DNA from: Streptomyces abyssomicinicus | GTDB taxonomy: Bacteria > Actinomycetota > Actinomycetes > Streptomycetales > Streptomycetaceae | DNA length: 64,000 nucleotides | Direction: 5' to 3' | Assembly (NCBI RefSeq): GCF_008974245.1 | Contig: NZ_BBZI01000013.1 | Coordinates: 242,362 to 306,361, forward strand | Part shown: piece after piece, positions 51,176 to 60,352 of the stretch | How the letters are laid out: every line of letters begins with the position of its first letter | Numbering within the stretch: the stretch's first letter is position 1 | Program-made: the position numbers and the translations under genes | Notes under the pieces: model-generated | What the model saw: the letters and a program-made list of their open reading frames with translations, nothing else | What the model was told of the DNA's origin: nothing | Databases searched by the model: none

Positions 51176-51940
51176 TCAAACGAAGAATCCTGGTGATGCC
51201 GCGACCACCGCCGCGGCAAAGGGAACGCCTGTTCCCTTCCTTTCGGCGGCCGTTCTCAGTACCCGGGCCGCCTCGGCGACGGAGGCCCCGGTGGTCGTCA
51301 CGTCGTCCACCACCAGCAGCCGTCCGGACGCCGGGAGCAGCGCGGCCGCGCCGGGCCGCAGTTCCAGGGCCCCGTCCAGGTTGGCGAGCCGTCCGGCGGC
51401 GTCCAGCCCGGTCTGATCGGCCACCGCCCGCCGCTGCCGCAGCACCGCCGCGGTCCGCGCGGGCGTCCCCGACCGCCGCAGCGCGCCCGCCGCGGCGACG
51501 GCGATCCGCCGCGCCGGGTCGTGCCCCCGCTCCCGCACCGCCCGCCGCGCCGACGGCACGGGCACCAGCACCACCGGCCCGTCCCGGACACCACCTCCAC
51601 CGGAGGCCCGCGGCCCGCCCGCCCCGGCCGACGCCCCACCCTGCGTCCCGCCCAGCGCCGCCCTCACCGCACCGGCCAGTGCCTCGCCCAGCGGCGCCGC
51701 CAGCGGCAGCGCCCCGCGCTCCTTGTGCGCCAGCAGCACGGACCGCACCGCGTCGGCGTACGGAACGGCCGCCCACACCGGCGGCAGCCCCGCCGGGGCG
51801 TCCCGCGGCCGCACCGGCCGGGGCGGACCACGGCGGACCGCATGCCGGCACCCTTCGCAGAGCACTGTCCGCGGCGCTCCGCAGCCCGCGCATTCACCGG
51901 GCAGCATCAGTTCGGCGAGTGCTCGCCACCATTCCCTCAT
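51176..51940 (-). CDS. ComF-family phosphoribosyltransferase-like protein
   Basis: A 254-residue protein from the ATG at 51940. An N-terminal zinc ribbon has paired cysteines (GECAGCGAP and LCEGCRHAV: C17, C20, C28, C31). The C-terminal PRTase fold has ERGHDPARRIA, LRQRRAVADQTGLDAAGR and the PRPP-binding loop LLVVDDVTTTGAS (about 208-220). A Gly/Ala-rich segment (about 97-122, TQGGASAGAGGPRASGGGG) looks like an insertion. Family members are ComF competence proteins; in actinobacteria the gene sits beside hpf and lpqB with unknown reaction. It follows lpqB by 109 nt across a hairpin. Confidence 0.93.
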   Translation of the reverse strand: MREWWRALAELMLPGECAGCGAPRTVLCEGCRHAVRRGPPRPVRPRDAPAGLPPVWAAVPYADAVRSVLLAHKERGALPLAAPLGEALAGAVRAALGGTQGGASAGAGGPRASGGGGVRDGPVVLVPVPSARRAVRERGHDPARRIAVAAAGALRRSGTPARTAAVLRQRRAVADQTGLDAAGRLANLDGALELRPGAAALLPASGRLLVVDDVTTTGASVAEAARVLRTAAERKGTGVPFAAAVVAASPGFFV

Positions 51941-51993
51941 GAGGCCACTGTGCGCCCCGGACGCGATCCCCGCGCAGGCCTGTGGAAAACCCC

Positions 51994-52025
51994 GGCGGGG
52001 CCCGGTCGACCGACCGGACCCCGCC
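51994..52025 (-). terminator. Hairpin between lpqB and the comF-like gene
   Basis: A 14-bp stem with one mismatch (51994-52007 and 52012-52025) and a GACC loop, 24 nt after the lpqB stop. It is flanked by CCTGTGGA direct repeats (51979 and 52023). It may terminate or attenuate mtrAB-lpqB transcription. Confidence 0.7.
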
Positions 52026-52049
52026 TGTGGACAACTCCGGGCCCCTCGC

Positions 52050-54116
52050 TCAGCCGGGATATACCGGACTCATGGCCTTCGTGACGATCTGTTTCCACTG
52101 CGCCCCCGACGGCAGCCGTACCAGCCCGTCGGTCCCGGAGTACGCCGTCAGCGGCAGTCGCTCGTCCTCCGACGCGGCGATCTCCCGCACCCCGGAGAGC
52201 GCCACCGGCGCCATACCGGCCACCGCCGACCCGTCGACCCGCACGTACCGCATCTGCTGCACGCCGCCCTGCTCCCGTCCGGCGACGACCAGTTGGCCCG
52301 CGCCCGCCCAGGACATGGCGGCGACGTCCTCGAAGCGCGGCGCGACCACCCGCGGCTCCAGCACCGACACGACCGGCCGGTCCTGGGTGCCGCCCCGGTC
52401 GGTCCGCCGGTCGATCCGCCCGATCCACAGCGACCGCTTGTCGTCCTTGGCGACCACCAACGCGATCCGCACCCCGTCCGCCGCGACGCGGACGGCCTCG
52501 ATCCGGCCGTCCAGGCCCTGCACGTGCACCTCGACGGGCTTGCGGGTCCCGCCGGGCAGCATCAGCAGGCGGGGGTCGCCGGGATCGCGGTCGGCGATCC
52601 AGAGGTCCCCGCGGGCGTCCCAGCTGGGCGCGGTCAGCCGGTCGCTCTCGGACCGGCCCGCGCTCTTCACCACGGGCTCCCCGGCGCCGTCGTCCTCGCC
52701 CTCCGTCATCAGCGGGCCGACGTACAGCCGGCTGCCGTCGAGGTGGACGCCGGCCGCGGTGTGCTCGTCACGGGAGACGGCCACCGACCGCAGCGGGGTC
52801 GTGCCGTCGCCGAAGGCGCCCGACACCGGCTCGACACCGGCGGCCTCGGCCCGCGCCGCGTCGTCGGCCGCCGCCCCGCCCTCCGGGGAGGCGGACGGAT
52901 CGCTCTTCGCGCCGTCGCCGCCCGGGTCCTCAGGGTCGTCAGGGTCGTCCGGCTTCCCCGACTCCGGCGTGGCCGGGGTCTTCTCGTCGGAGTCCTCCGC
53001 GTCACCGGAGTCCTCCGCGTCACCGGGGCCCCGCTCCTGCGCCTCCTGGTACTCGGCGGGGATCCGCACCAGACGGTGCTCGCCGTCGACGAAGTACAGG
53101 TACTCCGGCGGGCGGGCCGTACCGTGCGGCGCGTAGAGGACGGCGCGCTTCTCGTCGAGTCCGCACAGCCGGTCCCCACCGGACGTCAGCTCCACCGACT
53201 TCACGCCGGTCGGGGTGTAGTCCTGGAGGGTGAGCAGCAGTTGCGCCGCCATCTCCTCGCAGGCGCCGTGACCCGCCCGCCGGGCCTGGGCGTCGAGCGG
53301 GACGGTCAGCCGCCCCTCGTCGTCGGGGGTCAGCGACTTCACGCCGTCGCGCAGCCCCGCCCCGGCGGGGAAGCCGGTGCGCACGGCCGGCGCGAGCCAG
53401 TCGGTGGGACCGGCCAGCAGCGCCCGCACGATCCCGGTCAGCGGGTCCACCTTGCGTACCTGCACCGGGTCGGCCACGGCGGCCGGACGCCCACTGCCCT
53501 CGGCGCTGTCCGCCGGGAAGTAGAACTTGCTGACGGAGGTGTAGTTGCGGTGGAAGTCGGACTGCCCCATCACGATGCCCTGGGGCAGCCGGTCGATGCG
53601 CCACTGCCGCGTCCTGGCGTCCCTGCGGAGGCTGACGACCTCCTGGTACTCGCCGTCGGCCGGTTCGTACGCCTGCTGGGCGTCCACCGTGGCCACCCGG
53701 GTGCCGGACAGGGTGTAGTTCAGCTCGTCGGGGTCCTCCCGCGGGCCGGACTGCCTCGGCTGCGGCGTGGGGCCGTTGGCGAGGACGGTGGTCGACCGCT
53801 CGGGCCGCCAGGTCCGGGCGGTGGCGGCGGTCAGGTACTTCCGCGCCGTCTCGTACCGCGGGTCGTCACTGGTCAGCGCCTCGAGGAAACCGCGCACGAT
53901 CTGCTCGGGCGAGGCCCCGTCGCGCGGCGGCACGGCGAAGACCCGGACCTGGGCGTCCTGCCGCGGCGTGGACTGCACGTCCCGCAGGTCCCCGCTGTCC
54001 GGCATCGACGCGCAGCCGGCGAGCAGCACGACGCCGCACGCCGCTGCCGCCACCACCCGCCCCGGTCCTCCCCGGCCGCGGCCCGCGCGGCCCCTGTCCA
54101 GGCGTTCAGTGCCCAC
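52050..54116 (-). CDS. lpqB: Lipoprotein LpqB (MtrAB-associated)
   Basis: An extracytoplasmic lipoprotein that modulates the MtrB sensor. It has 688 residues from the GTG at 54116, overlapping the mtrB end by 11 nt. Signal peptide with clean lipobox VVLLAGC (Cys about 34), then a GerMN domain region (about 180-310: RKVDPLTGIVRALLAGPTDW, VPLDAQARRAGHGACEEMAA) and a C-terminal WD40/propeller-like part (APSWDARGDLWIADRDPGDP, DRPVVSVLEPRVVAP, AMSWAGAGQLVVAG). Between them (about 360-415) is an acidic low-complexity insert rich in DAEDS and DDPDDPEDPG units. Third gene of the mtrA-mtrB-lpqB operon. Confidence 0.96.
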   Translation of the reverse strand: MGTERLDRGRAGRGRGGPGRVVAAAACGVVLLAGCASMPDSGDLRDVQSTPRQDAQVRVFAVPPRDGASPEQIVRGFLEALTSDDPRYETARKYLTAATARTWRPERSTTVLANGPTPQPRQSGPREDPDELNYTLSGTRVATVDAQQAYEPADGEYQEVVSLRRDARTRQWRIDRLPQGIVMGQSDFHRNYTSVSKFYFPADSAEGSGRPAAVADPVQVRKVDPLTGIVRALLAGPTDWLAPAVRTGFPAGAGLRDGVKSLTPDDEGRLTVPLDAQARRAGHGACEEMAAQLLLTLQDYTPTGVKSVELTSGGDRLCGLDEKRAVLYAPHGTARPPEYLYFVDGEHRLVRIPAEYQEAQERGPGDAEDSGDAEDSDEKTPATPESGKPDDPDDPEDPGGDGAKSDPSASPEGGAAADDAARAEAAGVEPVSGAFGDGTTPLRSVAVSRDEHTAAGVHLDGSRLYVGPLMTEGEDDGAGEPVVKSAGRSESDRLTAPSWDARGDLWIADRDPGDPRLLMLPGGTRKPVEVHVQGLDGRIEAVRVAADGVRIALVVAKDDKRSLWIGRIDRRTDRGGTQDRPVVSVLEPRVVAPRFEDVAAMSWAGAGQLVVAGREQGGVQQMRYVRVDGSAVAGMAPVALSGVREIAASEDERLPLTAYSGTDGLVRLPSGAQWKQIVTKAMSPVYPG

Positions 54117-56337
54117 GAGTCGCCTCTTCCTGCTCCACCGGGGCGCCCGGCCCGGAATCCGTCCGCTCCGGCCCCACCGCGCCCGTCCGCCCGGTCGTCC
54201 GTCCGGCCACCGGTCCGGTCACAGGTCCGGTCACAGGTCCGTGCGCCCGGCCGTCCCTGCGGCCCTCCGCCCGGTCGTCGACCACCCGGTCGTCGCCCGC
54301 CACGTCGCCGTTCCGGCCGTCCGCGGCGTCGCGCGCGGCGTCCGCCGCCGCTCCGTCACCCGTCCGGGCCGTCGCCGCCGACGGGCGGCCGCCGGACGGC
54401 TGGGCCGGCACCGACGGGCAGGACACCACCCGCGCGCTGCTGCCGGGCAGCGCGGCCGGGTCGGCCGCCGCCCCGTGCCGCCGGCCCGCCGACGCGTCCC
54501 GCGGCGGCAGCCGGTCGCCGACCGGCTGCACGGGCACGCTCGCCCCGCCACCGCCGTGCGCCGACGACGAGGTCACACCGGCCGCGTCCACCGGACGCCC
54601 GGCCCGCGCCGCCTCACGGGCGCGGCGGGACTGCCGGGAGTCGCGCGGCTCCAGCGGTATCGGGGAGCCACGGAGCGGCTCGTCCGCGGTACGCGGCAGC
54701 GTCAGCCGGAACTGCGATCCGCCACCGGGCTCGCCCCACGCCTGGAGCCAGCCACCGTGCAGCCGGGCGTCCTCCAGGGCTATCGACAGCCCCAGGCCGG
54801 TACCGCCGGTGGTCCGGGCACGCGCCGGGTCGGCCCGCCAGAACCTGCTGAACACCCGGGTCGCCTCACCGGGCTTGAGACCCACGCCGTAGTCGCGGAC
54901 CGAGACGGCGACCGCGCCGCCCGCCGCGGCGAGCCGCACCACGACGTCCTTGCCCTCGCCGTGCTCGACCGCGTTGACGACCAGATTGCGCAGCACCCGC
55001 TCCACCCGCCGGGCGTCGACCTCGGCGACGACCGGCTGCTGGTCGCCCACCACGCGTATCCGGGTGCCCTTGCGCTCGGCCAGCGGCTCCGCGCCGCCCA
55101 CCACGCGCCGCACCACGTCCCGCAGGTCGGTCGGCTCGGCCTCCAGCGCGGCGGCGCCCGCGTCGAACCGGCTGATCTCCAGCAGATCGGCCAGCAGCGA
55201 CTCGAACCGGTCGAGCTGGTCGGCGAGGAGTTCCGCGGACCGCGCGGTCACCAGATCGAAGTCCTCCCGCGCCTCGTGGATGACGTCCGCCGCCATCCGC
55301 ACCGTGGTCAGCGGGGTACGCAGCTCGTGGGAGACGTCGGAGACGAACCGCCGCTGCATCCGCGACAGCTCCTCCAGCTGCTGGATCTTCAGCTGAAGGT
55401 TCTGCGCCATCTTGTTGAAGGCCTCGCCGAGCCGCGCGATGTCGTCCTCACCGGTGACCTTCATGCGTTCCTGCAGACGCCCGGCCGACAGCCGCTCGGC
55501 GACCCCGGCCGCCATCCGCACCGGCGTGACCACCTGGCGCACCACCAGCCAGGCGATGGCGCCGAGCAGCACCACCACGAACACCCCGGCGGTCGCCAGC
55601 GTGGTCTTGACCAGGCTCAGCGACTTCTCCTCCTGCGTCAGCGGGAAGAGGAAGTACAGCTGGTACGGCTCACCGTCCGGATCGTTGATCTGCTTGCCGA
55701 TGACCAGCGCCGGCTGGGAAACCTTGCCTTCCTTGTACACGACCCGCGTGTAGCTCTGCGCGGCCAGCGGACTGCGCTCAAGCCGCTCCCGCAGCGCCTC
55801 CGGTATCGACGCGTTGGCGTCGACGGTGCCGGAGGACCGCGGACTGGCGAAGGCGTCCTCGACCGGCAGGGTCACCACGTCGTAGGCGCCCTGCCCACCG
55901 CTGGACAGGGCGTCGACCAGGTCGTTGGTCCACTGGACCGGGCTCGGCGAGGCCGCCTCGTCCGTCCCGGACACCTCGGCCGCCGCGCCGCCCGACGTCA
56001 GGCTCGCCGCCTCGTCGGCACGCACCTTGGCCGCCGCGAAACCGCCGACCGCCTGGCTCTGCGCGGCGTTCACCTTCGCGTCGAGCAGACCGTTGCGGAC
56101 CTGCCCGATCACCACGAAGCCCAGCATGAGCACCACGCCGAGCGACATCAGCAGCGTGGTGACGATCACCTTGAGCTGGATGTTGCGCCGCCACAGACGT
56201 ATGACGGGCAGCAGCGGCCGACGGACCCAGCGCAGCAACAGCCTCAGGACCGGACTGCCCTGGACGCCGCCCTGCAGCAGCCCGCCCGAGAGCAGAACCG
56301 CGGGCACGTCAGCTCGGCCCGGCCTTGTAGCCGACAC
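54106..56337 (-). CDS. mtrB: Sensor histidine kinase MtrB
   Basis: Membrane sensor of the MtrAB system controlling wall metabolism, osmotic response and development. It has 743 residues from the GTG at 56337 (overlapping mtrA by 29 nt). A GTG at 56307, one base after the mtrA stop, is an alternative giving 733. TM1 is at about 55-79, an extracytoplasmic sensor domain at 80-243, TM2 at 244-267 and HAMP at about 268-325. HisKA has SDVSHELRTPL (His about 337) and the ATPase domain NLVVNAVEHG (N455), RDYGVGL and GGTGLGLSIA. The last 180 residues or so are a disordered tail with PVTGPVTGPVAG repeats, longer than in most relatives. Confidence 0.97.
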   Translation of the reverse strand: MSATRPGRADVPAVLLSGGLLQGGVQGSPVLRLLLRWVRRPLLPVIRLWRRNIQLKVIVTTLLMSLGVVLMLGFVVIGQVRNGLLDAKVNAAQSQAVGGFAAAKVRADEAASLTSGGAAAEVSGTDEAASPSPVQWTNDLVDALSSGGQGAYDVVTLPVEDAFASPRSSGTVDANASIPEALRERLERSPLAAQSYTRVVYKEGKVSQPALVIGKQINDPDGEPYQLYFLFPLTQEEKSLSLVKTTLATAGVFVVVLLGAIAWLVVRQVVTPVRMAAGVAERLSAGRLQERMKVTGEDDIARLGEAFNKMAQNLQLKIQQLEELSRMQRRFVSDVSHELRTPLTTVRMAADVIHEAREDFDLVTARSAELLADQLDRFESLLADLLEISRFDAGAAALEAEPTDLRDVVRRVVGGAEPLAERKGTRIRVVGDQQPVVAEVDARRVERVLRNLVVNAVEHGEGKDVVVRLAAAGGAVAVSVRDYGVGLKPGEATRVFSRFWRADPARARTTGGTGLGLSIALEDARLHGGWLQAWGEPGGGSQFRLTLPRTADEPLRGSPIPLEPRDSRQSRRAREAARAGRPVDAAGVTSSSAHGGGGASVPVQPVGDRLPPRDASAGRRHGAAADPAALPGSSARVVSCPSVPAQPSGGRPSAATARTGDGAAADAARDAADGRNGDVAGDDRVVDDRAEGRRDGRAHGPVTGPVTGPVAGRTTGRTGAVGPERTDSGPGAPVEQEEATRGH

Positions 56338-56998
56338 CGCGCACGGTCACCACGATCTCCGGGTGCTCCGGATCCTTCTCGACCTTGGAGCGCAGACGCT
56401 GCACGTGCACGTTGACCAGCCGGGTGTCCGCGGCGTGGCGGTAACCCCACACCTGCTCCAGAAGCACCTCGCGGGTGAACACCTGCCACGGCTTGCGGGC
56501 GAGCGCGACCAGCAGGTCGAACTCCAGCGGCGTCAGCGCGATGGCCTGGCCGTCCCGCTTCACCGAGTGCCCGGCCACGTCGATCACCAGGTCGCCGATG
56601 GTCAGCTGCTCCGGAGCGGGCTCCTCCGACCTCCGCAGCCGCGCCCGGATACGGGCCACCAGCTCCTTCGGCTTGAACGGCTTCACCACGTAGTCGTCGG
56701 CGCCGGACTCCAGCCCCACCACCACGTCCACGGTGTCGCTCTTCGCGGTCAGCATCACGATCGGCACACCCGACTCCGCCCGGATCTGCCGGCACACCTC
56801 GATGCCGTCCCTCCCGGGCAGCATCAGGTCCAGCAGCACCAGATCGGGCTTCGCCTCCCGGAAAGCGGCCAGCGCCTTGTCGCCGTCGGCCACGAACGCA
56901 GGCTCGAAGCCTTCCCCTCGCAGCACGATTCCGAGCATCTCGGCCAGTGCGGTGTCGTCATCGACGACAAGGACTCGTCCCTTCATAAACCACATCAT
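56309..56998 (-). CDS. mtrA: Response regulator MtrA
   Basis: OmpR/PhoB-type regulator paired with MtrB, 229 residues from the first ATG of ATGATG at 56998 (MMWFMKGRVLVVDDD). Receiver: acidic pocket VVDDD, phosphoacceptor Asp in LVLLDLMLPGRDG (about D57), Thr in VMLTAKSD, Lys in VVKPFKPKEL. The winged-helix C-terminal domain (about 128-227) has FDLLVALARKPWQVFTREVL, VWGYRHAADTRLVNVHVQRL and VTVRGVGYKAGPS. Longer upstream frames are not supported by family length. The 136-bp gap after mtnA should contain the promoter. Known targets in streptomycetes include wall hydrolase and developmental genes. Confidence 0.98.
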   Translation of the reverse strand: MMWFMKGRVLVVDDDTALAEMLGIVLRGEGFEPAFVADGDKALAAFREAKPDLVLLDLMLPGRDGIEVCRQIRAESGVPIVMLTAKSDTVDVVVGLESGADDYVVKPFKPKELVARIRARLRRSEEPAPEQLTIGDLVIDVAGHSVKRDGQAIALTPLEFDLLVALARKPWQVFTREVLLEQVWGYRHAADTRLVNVHVQRLRSKVEKDPEHPEIVVTVRGVGYKAGPS

Positions 56999-57134
56999 CC
57001 CATTCCGATAACGGTGACCGGGACGCTTGGTGAGCGAGGTCACGTGTGGTCCACCCCGCGCCGCCCACACCGGCACGACCGTGGTCCGTACCCGGAACCG
57101 TACGCGGACGGCTTGCGGCACGCGCCGCCGGACC

Positions 57135-58235
57135 CTACGCCCCGCCCTCCAGGGCGGCAATGCCCTCCGCCGTCACCGGCGACAGCACCCCCCGCTCGGT
57201 GACGATCGCCGTCACCAGCTCCGCCGGCGTCACGTCGAACGCCGGGTTGTACGCCCGCGTCCCCAGCGGAGCCACCACCGCACCCCCGATCTCGGTCACC
57301 TCACGCCCCGCCCGCTGCTCCACCTCGACCGACGCCCCGTCCGGCGTCCCCACGTCCACCGTCGTCCACGGCGCCACCACCAGGAACGGCACGTGGTGGT
57401 ACCGCGCCAGCACCGCCAGCGGATACGTGCCCACCTTGTTGGCCACCGACCCGTCCGCCGCGATCCGGTCCGCCCCCACCACCACGGCGTCCACCTCCCC
57501 CGCCGCGAACAGCGAACCCGCCGCGCCGTCGGCGAGCAGCGTGTACGCCATCCGCTGCCGCGCGGCCTCCCACGCGGTCAGCCGCGCCCCCTGCAGCAGC
57601 GGCCGCGTCTCGTCCACCCACAGCCTGCGCAGCCGCCCCGCCCGGTGCGCCGCCAGCGCCACACCGAACGCCGTGCCCTCACCGCCCGACACCAGCGCGC
57701 CCGTGTTGCAGTGCGTCAGGATCCGGTGCCCGCCACCCGGCCGCAGCTCGTCCAGCAACGTCAGCCCGCGCGCCGCCATGCCCGCCGAGGCGTCCGCGTC
57801 CTCCCGGTGCAGCGCCCGCGCCGCCCCGAGTGCCGCCCGCGCGGCCCCGGCCGGGCCGTCGCCCGCCACCAGCGCCGCGTCGTACGCCCCCTTGGCCCGC
57901 CGCACCCCCGCCGCCAGGTTGGCGGCCGTGGGCCGCGCCCCCGCCAGCGCCGCGGCCGCCTGCTCCACGTCGAAACCGCGCACCGCGGCCAGCGCCACCC
58001 CGTACGCGCCCGCGATGCCCAGCAGCGGAGCCCCGCGCACCGCGAGCGAACGGATCGCCGCGACCAGCGCCGCCGCGTCCGTACAGACCAGCTCCGACTC
58101 CTCCGCCGGCAACCGGGTCTGGTCGAGGAGCACCAGCACCGGCCCCTCCGGAGGTTCCTCCCAGCGCAGCGCCGGGATCATGGGTATGCCGTCGGTCCGT
58201 CCACTGCCGCCAGGTCGCACGCCGTGATCCGCCAT
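57135..58235 (-). CDS. mtnA: Methylthioribose-1-phosphate isomerase
   Basis: Enzyme of the methionine salvage pathway, isomerising 5-methylthioribose-1-phosphate to methylthioribulose-1-phosphate. It has 366 residues from the ATG at 58235. Diagnostic elements: RSLAVRGAPLLGIAGAYGVA, the catalytic-Cys motif ILTHCNTGALVSGGEGTA, WVDETRPLLQGARLTAWE and VVGADRIAADGSVANKVGTY with the catalytic Asp. The eIF2B-like fold is complete. The ribosome-binding site is weak. It is upstream of mtrA on the same strand, with the same neighbour relation in other streptomycetes; a functional link to MtrAB is not evident. Confidence 0.96.
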   Translation of the reverse strand: MADHGVRPGGSGRTDGIPMIPALRWEEPPEGPVLVLLDQTRLPAEESELVCTDAAALVAAIRSLAVRGAPLLGIAGAYGVALAAVRGFDVEQAAAALAGARPTAANLAAGVRRAKGAYDAALVAGDGPAGAARAALGAARALHREDADASAGMAARGLTLLDELRPGGGHRILTHCNTGALVSGGEGTAFGVALAAHRAGRLRRLWVDETRPLLQGARLTAWEAARQRMAYTLLADGAAGSLFAAGEVDAVVVGADRIAADGSVANKVGTYPLAVLARYHHVPFLVVAPWTTVDVGTPDGASVEVEQRAGREVTEIGGAVVAPLGTRAYNPAFDVTPAELVTAIVTERGVLSPVTAEGIAALEGGA

Positions 58236-58407
58236 GTCTGTCAGTCTGCCCCGGATCCGGCCCGCCAAGAAGGCGTTCTCCGCCGCGCAGCGCCCACTGT
58301 CTCGGTCCCGTCCCGATCGCCCCCGCCCCGCCCACCCGCCGACGTGCACATGGCACGATGACCTGACCTGCGCCGTGATCCGCGGGCAGCACCCTGAAGG
58401 AGCGACG

Positions 58408-59613
58408 ATGAACGACTCTCCGGGCTGGACCTCGCCCGGATCATCTCCGGCCGGAAGCCCCGGCGGCGACCAGCCGGGTGCCCAGTGGTCCAAGGAACAG
58501 CCACCCCCCGCCGTCCCGCCCCAGCCCGGACCTCCCGCAGGCCCGTACCCGGGCACCCCCCAGCAGGGCGGCCCCTACGGCGGCGGCCACGGCGGCGGCC
58601 ACCACGGCGTCCCCGGAGGGCCCTCCTGGGGCCCGCCGCCCGCGCCGAAGCCCGGCGTCATCCCGCTGCGCCCGATCGGCCTCGGCGAGATCCTCGACGG
58701 CGCCGTCACCACCATGCGCACCTACTGGCGCCCCGTCCTCGGCATCTCCCTGGTCGTCGCCGCGGTCACCCAGACCGTCGTCGTCCTGCTCAACATCTTC
58801 CTGCTGAACGACATCACCACCGCGTCCCTGAACGCCGACCCGATCACCATGGGCGGCGAGGAGTACACCTCCCTCATGGGGCAGTCGATGCTCGCCTCGT
58901 TCGTCCTGCTGCTGGTCGGCGTGATCGGCCACGCCACGGCGACCGCGCTGCTCACCCCGGTGACCAGCCAGGCCGTCCTCGGCCGGCCCGCGACCGTGCG
59001 GCAGGCATGGCAGAGTTCCAGGCCCCAGGCGCTGCGGCTGCTCGGTCTGGTCCTGCTGATCCCCCTGGCCGTCGCGGTGGTCTTCGTCGCCTGCCTGCTC
59101 CCCGGCATCCTCGTGGGGCTCGGCGGCTCCGCCGTCGGGGGCGGACTGCTGATCTTCTTCGGCATCTTCCCCGCCGTCGCGCTGTCCGCCTGGATCTACA
59201 TCCGGTGGGCCCTGTCCTCACCCGCCCTGATCCTCGAGAAGCAGCCGGTGCTCCGGTCCATGACCCGCTCGGCCAAGCTCGTGCAGGGCTCCTGGTGGCG
59301 GATCTTCGGCATCCTGGCGCTCACCAACCTGATCACCGCCTTCGTCTCCTTCGTCATCGCGGTGCCGTTCGAACTCGTCGGCATGTCGATGAGCGGCATG
59401 TCGCTGGGTTCCTTCCTCGGCGGCGGCACCGCCGAGTTCGGACCGCTCTACTACGTCTTCACCGGCATCGGCGGCATGTTCGCCACGACCGTCACCCTGC
59501 CCATCACCGCGGGCGTGACCGTGCTCCTCTACATCGACCGCCGCATCCGCCGCGAGGCCCTCGACCTGGAGCTCGCGCGCGCCTCCGGCTCCGCCCCGGG
59601 CGCGGGGAGCTGA
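58408..59613 (+). CDS. Polytopic membrane protein with Gly/Pro/His-rich N terminus
   Basis: A 401-residue protein from the ATG at 58408 (AAGGAGCGACG upstream). Residues 1-82 are cytoplasmic and disordered (PGGDQPGAQW, GGPYGGGHGGGHHG). IPLRPIGLGEILDGAVTTMR marks the start of the membrane domain, which resembles the glycerophosphodiester-phosphodiesterase membrane domain / DUF7544-type family. About six TM helices follow (105-130, 165-190, 210-245, 255-275, 300-330, 350-380), and the C terminus is charged (DRRIRREALDLELARAS). First gene of a five-gene set with DUF4129, DUF4350, MoxR and DUF58 proteins. Function unknown. Confidence 0.85.
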   Translation: MNDSPGWTSPGSSPAGSPGGDQPGAQWSKEQPPPAVPPQPGPPAGPYPGTPQQGGPYGGGHGGGHHGVPGGPSWGPPPAPKPGVIPLRPIGLGEILDGAVTTMRTYWRPVLGISLVVAAVTQTVVVLLNIFLLNDITTASLNADPITMGGEEYTSLMGQSMLASFVLLLVGVIGHATATALLTPVTSQAVLGRPATVRQAWQSSRPQALRLLGLVLLIPLAVAVVFVACLLPGILVGLGGSAVGGGLLIFFGIFPAVALSAWIYIRWALSSPALILEKQPVLRSMTRSAKLVQGSWWRIFGILALTNLITAFVSFVIAVPFELVGMSMSGMSLGSFLGGGTAEFGPLYYVFTGIGGMFATTVTLPITAGVTVLLYIDRRIRREALDLELARASGSAPGAGS

Positions 59614-59617
59614 TGGG

Positions 59618-60352
59618 GTGAGCTGGGCGGGGGGAATTCCGGCCGCGCTCCTCGTGGCCGCCGCACACACCACGCACGACGGCGAACCTCCGGTCACCCT
59701 CCCGCGCGACCCCGCGCGGGAGGAGGCCGAGAGGGAACTGTCCGAAGGCATCTACCACCAGGACGACCCCGGGCTGTTCGAACGTGCCGTCAAATGGGTC
59801 TGGGAAGGCATCTCCGACCTCCTCGACCGGGCCGCCTCCGTCGCGCCCGGCGGACACACCGGCCTGTGGGTCGTCGGCGGCGGCCTGCTGCTCGTCCTGA
59901 TCCTGCTGGCGATGCGCCTCGGCCTGCCCGGACGCCGCCCGAAGGCCGCCGAGGAGGAAGCCCTCTTCACGGACGGCCCCCGCAGCGCCGCCGAACACCG
60001 TGAGGCCGCCGAGGAGGCCGCCGCCCGCGGCGACTGGTCCCGCGCCGTCCAGGAACGCACCCGGGCCGTGGTCCGCTCCCTGGAGGAACGCGCCCTGCTC
60101 GACGCCCGCCCCGGCCGCACCGCCGACGAGGCCGCCGCCGAGGCGGGCCGCGCCCTGCCCGGCCACGCGGACCGGCTGCGCACCGCCGCCCGCGACTTCG
60201 ACGACGTCACCTACGGCGGCCGCACCGCCGTCGAGGACACCTACCGGCGCACCGCCCGCCTCGACGAGGAGCTGCGGAAGGCCAAGCCGCTGCTCACCGA
60301 CGGCGCAGGCCCGGCGGGCGGCGGCTGGACCAGCCCGGGAGCCGCCGTATGA
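59618..60352 (+). CDS. DUF4129-domain membrane protein
   Basis: A 244-residue protein from the GTG at 59618, four nt after the previous stop. A short hydrophobic N terminus (GGIPAALLVAAA) is followed by a periplasmic-type region (EREL SEGIYHQDDP), one strong TM (about 84-101, WVVGGGLLLVLILLAM) and a cytoplasmic helical DUF4129 domain (about 125-235) with DWSRAVQERTRAVVRSLEER, RTADEAAAEAGRALP and FDDVTYGGRTA. The family resembles a C-terminal piece of transglutaminase-like membrane proteins and habitually sits beside MoxR/DUF58 genes. The stop overlaps the next ATG (ATGA). Likely an assembly or anchoring partner. Confidence 0.88.
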   Translation: MSWAGGIPAALLVAAAHTTHDGEPPVTLPRDPAREEAERELSEGIYHQDDPGLFERAVKWVWEGISDLLDRAASVAPGGHTGLWVVGGGLLLVLILLAMRLGLPGRRPKAAEEEALFTDGPRSAAEHREAAEEAAARGDWSRAVQERTRAVVRSLEERALLDARPGRTADEAAAEAGRALPGHADRLRTAARDFDDVTYGGRTAVEDTYRRTARLDEELRKAKPLLTDGAGPAGGGWTSPGAAV

